From contig JAFTQM010000087.1 of the NCBI GenBank assembly GCA_017462755.1, positions 1 through 58,525 of the forward strand: DNA of 58,525 nt. Reading direction: 5' to 3'. The notes beneath the pieces were generated by a model. It ran no database searches and had not been told where the DNA came from. It was given only the letters and a program-made list of their open reading frames with translations. Shown one piece after another: positions 54,349 to 58,525 of this stretch. This stretch comes from Lachnospiraceae bacterium (GTDB taxonomy: Bacteria > Bacillota > Clostridia > Lachnospirales > Lachnospiraceae). The stretch's first letter is position 1. Each line of letters opens with the position of its first letter. A program made the translations under genes and the position numbers.

Positions 54349-55497
54349 ATGGCAAACAGATTTATTTTGAATGAGGTATCCTATCACGGTTATGGTGCAA
54401 TTCAGTCCATTGCTGACGAGGTAAAGGGACATGCCTTTAAAAAGGCACTTGTCTGCAGCGACCCTTCTCTTTTGGAGTTTGGTGTAACCGGAAAGATTTT
54501 GAAGGTATTAGATGATGCCGGTCTGGCTTATGAAATTTATTCCAACATTAAGCCAAATCCTACGATTGAAAATGTACAGTCCGGTGTAGCTGCATTTAAG
54601 GCTGCCGGTGCAGATTACTTGATTGCAGTCGGTGGTGGTTCCTCTATGGATACCGCAAAGGCAATCGGTATCATCATCAACAATCCGGAGTTTGCTGATG
54701 TACGCAGCTTAGAGGGTGTTGCTGATACCAAGAATAAATGTGTACCGATTATCGCAGTTCCTACGACCGCCGGTACTGCTGCCGAGGTTACTATCAATTA
54801 TGTAATTACCGATGTGGAGAAAAACCGCAAGATGGTTTGCGTTGACCCGCACGACATCCCGATTATCGCAGTTGTTGACCCTGATATGATGGCTTCCATG
54901 CCAAAGGGACTGACCGCTGCTACCGGTATGGATGCCCTGACACATGCAATTGAAGGCTATATTACCAAGGGCGCTTGGGAATTGTCCGATATGTTCCACT
55001 TAAAAGCAATCGAAATTATTGCTCGTTCCCTGCGTGACGCTGTAGCCGGTACTGCAGAGGGTCGCGAAGGTATGGCTCTTGGCCAGTATGTTGCAGGTAT
55101 GGGCTTCTCCAATGTAGGTCTTGGTATCGTACATTCGATGGCTCACCCACTCGGCGCATTGTACGACACTCCACATGGTGTAGCCAATGCTATCATCCTG
55201 CCTACCGTTATGGAATACAACGCAGAGGCTACCGGTGACAAGTACAAATACATTGCTCAGGCAATGGGCGTAACCGGCACCGAGTCCATGAGTGTTGAAG
55301 AATACCGCAAGGCTGCAATTGATGCCGTAAAGCAGTTATCTTTGGATGTCGGAATCCCTGCCGATTTGAAGGAAATTGTAAAGGAAGAGGATTTACCGTT
55401 CCTCGCACAGTCCGCTTACGATGATGCCTGCCGTCCGGGTAACCCGCGCGACACCAGCGTAGAAGAAATTACCGAGCTGTATAAGAAGCTGCTGTAA
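54349..55497 (+). CDS. fucO: L-1,2-propanediol oxidoreductase (lactaldehyde reductase)
   Basis: The 382-residue iron-dependent dehydrogenase closely matches E. coli FucO in length and sequence. Shared blocks include IAVGGGSSMDTAKAIGIIIN, NPEFADVRSLEGV, PTTAGTAAEVTINYVITD, VDPHDIP, DALTHAIEGYITKGAW, GQYVAGMGFSNVGLGIVH and HPLGALYDTPHGVANAI, which include the metal-binding aspartate and histidines. It reduces L-lactaldehyde from fucose or rhamnose breakdown to 1,2-propanediol, regenerating NAD. It is separated from the fucose operon by 13 kb and has its own promoter and terminator. The ATG at 54349 follows GGAGG. Confidence 0.96.
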   Translation: MANRFILNEVSYHGYGAIQSIADEVKGHAFKKALVCSDPSLLEFGVTGKILKVLDDAGLAYEIYSNIKPNPTIENVQSGVAAFKAAGADYLIAVGGGSSMDTAKAIGIIINNPEFADVRSLEGVADTKNKCVPIIAVPTTAGTAAEVTINYVITDVEKNRKMVCVDPHDIPIIAVVDPDMMASMPKGLTAATGMDALTHAIEGYITKGAWELSDMFHLKAIEIIARSLRDAVAGTAEGREGMALGQYVAGMGFSNVGLGIVHSMAHPLGALYDTPHGVANAIILPTVMEYNAEATGDKYKYIAQAMGVTGTESMSVEEYRKAAIDAVKQLSLDVGIPADLKEIVKEEDLPFLAQSAYDDACRPGNPRDTSVEEITELYKKLL

Positions 55498-55507
55498 TGA
55501 CCATAAA

Positions 55508-55540
55508 AAGAAGCGCACTTCGGTGCGCTTCTTAAATTTT
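55508..55540 (+). terminator. Intrinsic terminator of fucO
   Basis: A perfect 11-bp stem AAGAAGCGCAC / GTGCGCTTCTT capped by a stable TTCG loop is followed by AAATTTT, 10 bases after the stop codon. It may also serve the convergent gene. Confidence 0.88.
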
Positions 55541-55563
55541 GTATGCACATTTTTTATATTGCA

Positions 55564-56526
55564 TTAACATTTGCTTGGTAAGGTATACCCCTCTTGTTTC
55601 ATTCTCTCTACAAACCCCGCTTCCTCTATCCCTGCTTCTTTTGCCGCAACTGATACCGAAAGTATATTTTTTTGTACTAATTCAAATAACTGTTTCAGTG
55701 CTCCAAGCTCCTGCCCCTGTTTTAATCCTTCCTCATACCACCCCTCACGCTCGGCTGCGCGCATTAGTTTCCATTCTTTTTCCGCATCAAACTCGAATAT
55801 ACTCACCTGCACTACCTCCCGTCGATATTTTGTCAGGAGTTCGGACAAAATTCCTTCGTTAATACACTCCTGCACAGCGCATTCCATCGCATCTTCTATA
55901 GGTAATAGTATAGCATATTTTCGTATTCTGTCCACAAATTTTGCATAGTCAGAAAGTATTTTGCAACGCTCCATAATGTCGCGATTCATACCATAGTTTA
56001 TATTAAACATTTGTACACAAAGCTCCAAATTCGGTTGCGTCTTCTTTGTTATGTAAAGATCCGACAAACGTAACGTACTACATTCCGGTTCCTCTCTGGT
56101 TCCATTATAAAACACGACAAACGTAGGCTCCGGAATGCGTATCTTTCTACTGGAATACAACGAAGGCGGAAGCTTCCCTTTTATCCCCATCATCCCCAAA
56201 TCTCCCGGTTTGTCCGGAATTCCTATCAGTTTCTCATATTCTCTCGAAATATAAAATAAGTCTCTTAGCGGCATATTCGGATTCGGCGTAGATTGATGCT
56301 CATACAAATATAGTTCATCGTAAAGCAAAAACGCTACATCATTTTTCATCTCCATATAAATAGCGTTCTCTAATGTAACAATCTCCAAATCATCCGGATT
56401 GGTATAATTTGTTTCGTTCATCGCATTGTACAAACTTAAAAGGTTTTCCTTTTCCCGAAAAATCATCCGAAAAAGCGTATCTTTATACTTACGCGCATAT
56501 ACAATATCATTCGTATCTTCTGTCAT
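55564..56526 (-). CDS. Rpn-family recombination-promoting nuclease / PD-(D/E)XK transposase-like protein
   Basis: The 320-residue protein begins with ARKYKDTLFRMIFREKENLL, which is typical of the Rpn/DUF4351-type PD-(D/E)XK family. The catalytic region is around DVAFLLYDELYLYEHQSTPN and is followed by PTFVVFYNG and the helical C-terminus with repeated Glu/Gly-rich turns (WYEEGLKQGQELGALKQLFE). Related proteins promote RecA-independent recombination and behave as mobile or defence-associated elements. AGGGGAATTGA-like AAGGGGAATTGA precedes the ATG. No transposon ends were seen around it. Confidence 0.8.
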   Translation of the reverse strand: MTEDTNDIVYARKYKDTLFRMIFREKENLLSLYNAMNETNYTNPDDLEIVTLENAIYMEMKNDVAFLLYDELYLYEHQSTPNPNMPLRDLFYISREYEKLIGIPDKPGDLGMMGIKGKLPPSLYSSRKIRIPEPTFVVFYNGTREEPECSTLRLSDLYITKKTQPNLELCVQMFNINYGMNRDIMERCKILSDYAKFVDRIRKYAILLPIEDAMECAVQECINEGILSELLTKYRREVVQVSIFEFDAEKEWKLMRAAEREGWYEEGLKQGQELGALKQLFELVQKNILSVSVAAKEAGIEEAGFVERMKQEGYTLPSKC

Positions 56527-56700
56527 TCAATTCCCCTTTCTTAATAAAACAATTTTACAATTTGCAGTATCATTTCTCCGGAAAAAATTTAAAAATACTA
56601 GAAAATAATTGTTAGAATATTACTCAGAATATAGAATTTAAAAATCCACTTTGAAATATTTCTTTTTCATCATAACACAGAAAGTATTTAGGCGCAAGAA

Positions 56701-56733
56701 AAAATAAGTTCAACTTAGTGTTGAACCTATTTT
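56701..56733 (-). terminator. Terminator after the unknown gene of the aph operon
   Basis: On the minus strand AAATAGGTTCAAC / GTTGAACTTATTT arms with an ACTAA loop end in TTATTTTTTC, 33 bases after the stop codon. The rest of 56527-56765 is A+T rich, and I see nothing else in it. Confidence 0.8.
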
Positions 56734-56765
56734 TTGATGGTATCATATGTTTATCAAATACCCTA

Positions 56766-57368
56766 TTACCTCTCCTCCACTCTCTCCTCTGCCAGATAAA
56801 TTCCCCATTCTTTAAAATACTCCGGCAAAGAATATACATCCTCTCCATTCTCTACATACAATGAGCTTATCCCCGGCTGTTCTAATGTAAACGTATCCCA
56901 TGCGGTTATCAGCTCCAAGCATTCCGAAATCTGATGTACTGCAAAAAATTCATGAAATTCCGAAATGTTTGGACTGTAGATACTCACCACATTATATTTT
57001 CCCTTCATTATCTCATTTCGTGAATCATGTCCACCGAAACCAAACGAAGACATTCCATCCTGAACCAGCAGATTCCCCTTACTTTCCAGCAAGCTAAGCG
57101 CCTGCTCCTGACTCAAGCCATCAATATAATAAATGTTCTTGTGCAGCCCATTCGCGGTTCCCTGCCCTCTCTTCTTCTCTGCGTCCAGCTCACACGGCAA
57201 TTCCAGAATAAAGAAAAGCGGCTCCTTATGCATTACAATAAAATGTCGCATAACCTCCAATATCTTTTCGGCATCAACATTTGCACGCATAGTATTCTCA
57301 GACACCGCATATCCCTCATACAACTTTTCCGGCTGAGGTACCTGTACCCCCTTTATCATACTCAGCAT
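56766..57368 (-). CDS. Conserved-looking protein of unknown function, co-transcribed with the APH(3')-like gene
   Basis: I do not recognise this 200-residue protein. It is soluble, acidic overall and without signal or membrane segments. Recognisable features are the hydrophobic strand LFFILELPCELD, YYIDGLSQEQALSLLESKG, a glycine-rich FGFGGH turn and FHEFFAVHQI. The strong AGAGGAGGAGAGTT site and the 12-base gap to the upstream gene show it is expressed with the kinase gene. Confidence 0.75.
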   Translation of the reverse strand: MLSMIKGVQVPQPEKLYEGYAVSENTMRANVDAEKILEVMRHFIVMHKEPLFFILELPCELDAEKKRGQGTANGLHKNIYYIDGLSQEQALSLLESKGNLLVQDGMSSFGFGGHDSRNEIMKGKYNVVSIYSPNISEFHEFFAVHQISECLELITAWDTFTLEQPGISSLYVENGEDVYSLPEYFKEWGIYLAEERVEER

Positions 57369-57380
57369 AACTCTCCTCCT

Positions 57381-58196
57381 CTAAAACATCTCATCCAACA
57401 GAATATAATATCTTAATTTCTCCCAGTCCGGTTCCATCCCAAGCTTGTCGAACAGCATATCCGGGTTGAAATCCGGATAAACCTTACCGCCATAGGTGCC
57501 GTCAAAATTATGCTTCAAGCTGCGGTAACACAAGGAAATATCCTTCCACTTATCCGCAATACCGGCATCCCCCAAGTCAATAAAGCCGCTGATGCGCCCA
57601 TCTGCAAGCAACACATTCGGCAAGCAATAGTCGCCGTGGGACAGCACCGGCTCACTGTCCGGTTTATGCTCCAGAAGCCACGTCAGCAACTCCTCCGGAT
57701 TTGCAAAGCCCTCCGCTCCATAGGTGTCTGGCTCCGCATCCAATGTATCCACTAGCCCCTGCTCTAAACGTTCCTTTGCCTTTGCAAGCTCCGTATCTAA
57801 GTCCCTCACGCGGGGACAATCCGAAACATCCACACTCCAAAGCATATGTAACCCCTCTGCGAGCAACGAAGTCAGCTCATGCGGATGCTCTAGATAATAT
57901 TCCGCACAGGACATCTCACCCTCAACCTTGCTCATCAACAGATAGCTGATATCTTCCTTCATCTCATGACAAATCACCTTTGGCACCGGAAGCTTCCCCT
58001 CCAGCCAGCGCATCATACGAATCGTCGCTTCTACCTCCGGACTGTACTTGTCCATTTTCAACACCATATCTTCAAACACAATAACTGTAGAGGTAGACAA
58101 GCCAACCTCATCCATATTGCACTGCTGCCCTGCGGTCAGCTCTTTTATTTTATCCGGAAGCATATTCCTGTCAAATTGCATCGTCTTATGTCTCAT
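57381..58196 (-). CDS. Aminoglycoside 3'-phosphotransferase-like kinase
   Basis: The 271-residue protein resembles APH(3') enzymes (264 residues in APH(3')-IIIa). It has the nucleotide-binding region STVIVFEDMVLKMDK, the catalytic Brenner motif VLSHGDYCLPNVLLADG, FIDLGDAGIADKWKDISLCY and the C-terminal YYILLDEMF, which closely parallels the end of APH(3') enzymes. These kinases phosphorylate kanamycin-type aminoglycosides, but chromosomal relatives may act on other substrates, so resistance is not proven. The ATG at 58196 follows AGAGGAAATA. An upstream start lacks a site. Confidence 0.85.
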   Translation of the reverse strand: MRHKTMQFDRNMLPDKIKELTAGQQCNMDEVGLSTSTVIVFEDMVLKMDKYSPEVEATIRMMRWLEGKLPVPKVICHEMKEDISYLLMSKVEGEMSCAEYYLEHPHELTSLLAEGLHMLWSVDVSDCPRVRDLDTELAKAKERLEQGLVDTLDAEPDTYGAEGFANPEELLTWLLEHKPDSEPVLSHGDYCLPNVLLADGRISGFIDLGDAGIADKWKDISLCYRSLKHNFDGTYGGKVYPDFNPDMLFDKLGMEPDWEKLRYYILLDEMF

Positions 58197-58316
58197 TATT
58201 TCCTCTTTTCTGCATCGCTTTTTATTTTCACACAGCCCCTTCCTGTGTAAAAAGCAACTCCAATTTCCCACGCATTTACCGCCTTCCCAACAAGACAGCT
58301 TTATTTTGAGTGTTCT

Positions 58317-58525
58317 CTATCTTCCTAGTAGAATCTTTCCTCCTGCAATATCCGAAATTACTTCCACCAAAAACTCATGTTCCTTTTCAAGCACCCGTGC
58401 AGCCAGTACCTCTGCTGTATCACCAGCTAACACCGGCACTTTCGTCTGTGCAACAATCTCTCCACTGTCGTATTCTGCACTTACTCGATGTATCGTAACT
58501 CCAGTCTCTGTTTCCTGTGCTTCAA
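58317..58525 (-). CDS. PurN-like formyltransferase, C-terminal fragment (cut by window end)
   Basis: The last 69 codons of a formyltransferase are visible. They include ETGVTIHRVSAEYDSGEIVA, VPVLAGDTAEVLAARVLEKE and a C-terminus ending GGKILLGR before the TAG at 58317-58319. This pattern is typical of phosphoribosylglycinamide formyltransferase (PurN) and related folate-dependent formyltransferases. The N-terminus and active site lie outside the window, so PurN itself is not certain. Confidence 0.75.
   Translation of the reverse strand, partial: EAQETETGVTIHRVSAEYDSGEIVAQTKVPVLAGDTAEVLAARVLEKEHEFLVEVISDIAGGKILLGR

Noticed and set aside
55564-56526. Rpn-type gene as a complete insertion sequence.
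   Set aside because: No terminal inverted repeats or target-site duplications were seen around it. Only the nuclease-like protein is supported.

Overview
The window looks like a chromosomal segment of an anaerobic, spore-forming, probably motile member of the Clostridia, most likely family Lachnospiraceae. The basis is the gene content: SpoVT and SpoIIID, a PerR-controlled reverse rubrerythrin, LplB/LplC-type sugar ABC importers, a SpoVT-linked forespore-type promoter, two chemoreceptors, and many short membrane proteins of unknown function with strong Shine-Dalgarno sites (AGGAGG-like). Genes are dense and mostly on the minus strand. No rRNA, tRNA, CRISPR array, integrase or recognisable insertion sequence was seen.

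Layout. 1-3.1 kb: reverse rubrerythrin, PerR and a DEAD-box RNA helicase. 3.1-4.3 kb: an iron-type alcohol dehydrogenase. 4.3-7.8 kb: the complete dTDP-L-rhamnose operon rmlA-rmlB-rmlC-rmlD. 7.9-11.2 kb: a lipid kinase converging on a nuclease-helicase fusion. 11.4-12.9 kb: SpoVT and an AraC regulator. 13.0-22.7 kb: one long minus-strand operon for a carbohydrate ABC importer with two permeases, a lipoprotein receptor, two MsmX-type ATPases and five small uncharacterised membrane proteins, one of them frameshifted. 23.3-28.3 kb: a chemoreceptor fused to a PilZ domain, an HTH protein fused to an FlhA cytoplasmic-domain-like region, an acetyltransferase, a 190-bp imperfect palindrome and a phosphodiesterase. 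28.3-31.3 kb: a small interrupted gene, then an amino-acid ABC transporter with a permuted receptor-permease fusion and an Hpt protein. 31.5-36.9 kb: an alpha-xylosidase, a zinc-ribbon membrane protein, an AAA ATPase and an AraC regulator. 37.0-41.5 kb: L-fucose operon fucI-fucA-kinase-fucU. 41.5-44.6 kb: a decayed S41 peptidase, spoIIID and a chemoreceptor. 44.7-50.7 kb: cysteine synthase, a YczE-like protein, a DUF1846 protein, a ROK sugar kinase and an ABC exporter. 50.9-54.1 kb: small DUF proteins, a metallophosphoesterase and a TIR-transmembrane-DUF6273 protein. 54.3-58.5 kb: lactaldehyde reductase FucO, an Rpn-type nuclease, an unknown protein, an APH(3')-like kinase and the end of a PurN-like formyltransferase.

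How it fits together. The fucose genes convert L-fucose to lactaldehyde and dihydroxyacetone phosphate, and FucO, 13 kb away, can reduce lactaldehyde to 1,2-propanediol. The alpha-xylosidase, ROK kinase and large importer add to a glycan-feeding lifestyle. Sporulation genes carry promoter sequences that match the sigma factors expected for them (sigma-G for spoVT, sigma-E for spoIIID). The most unusual items are the HTH-FlhA fusion, the TIR-transmembrane-DUF6273 protein, the multi-membrane-protein sugar importer operon, the long palindrome, the chemoreceptor-PilZ fusion and the small amber-interrupted gene. All functional assignments come from reading motifs and family resemblance by eye; no database search was possible.
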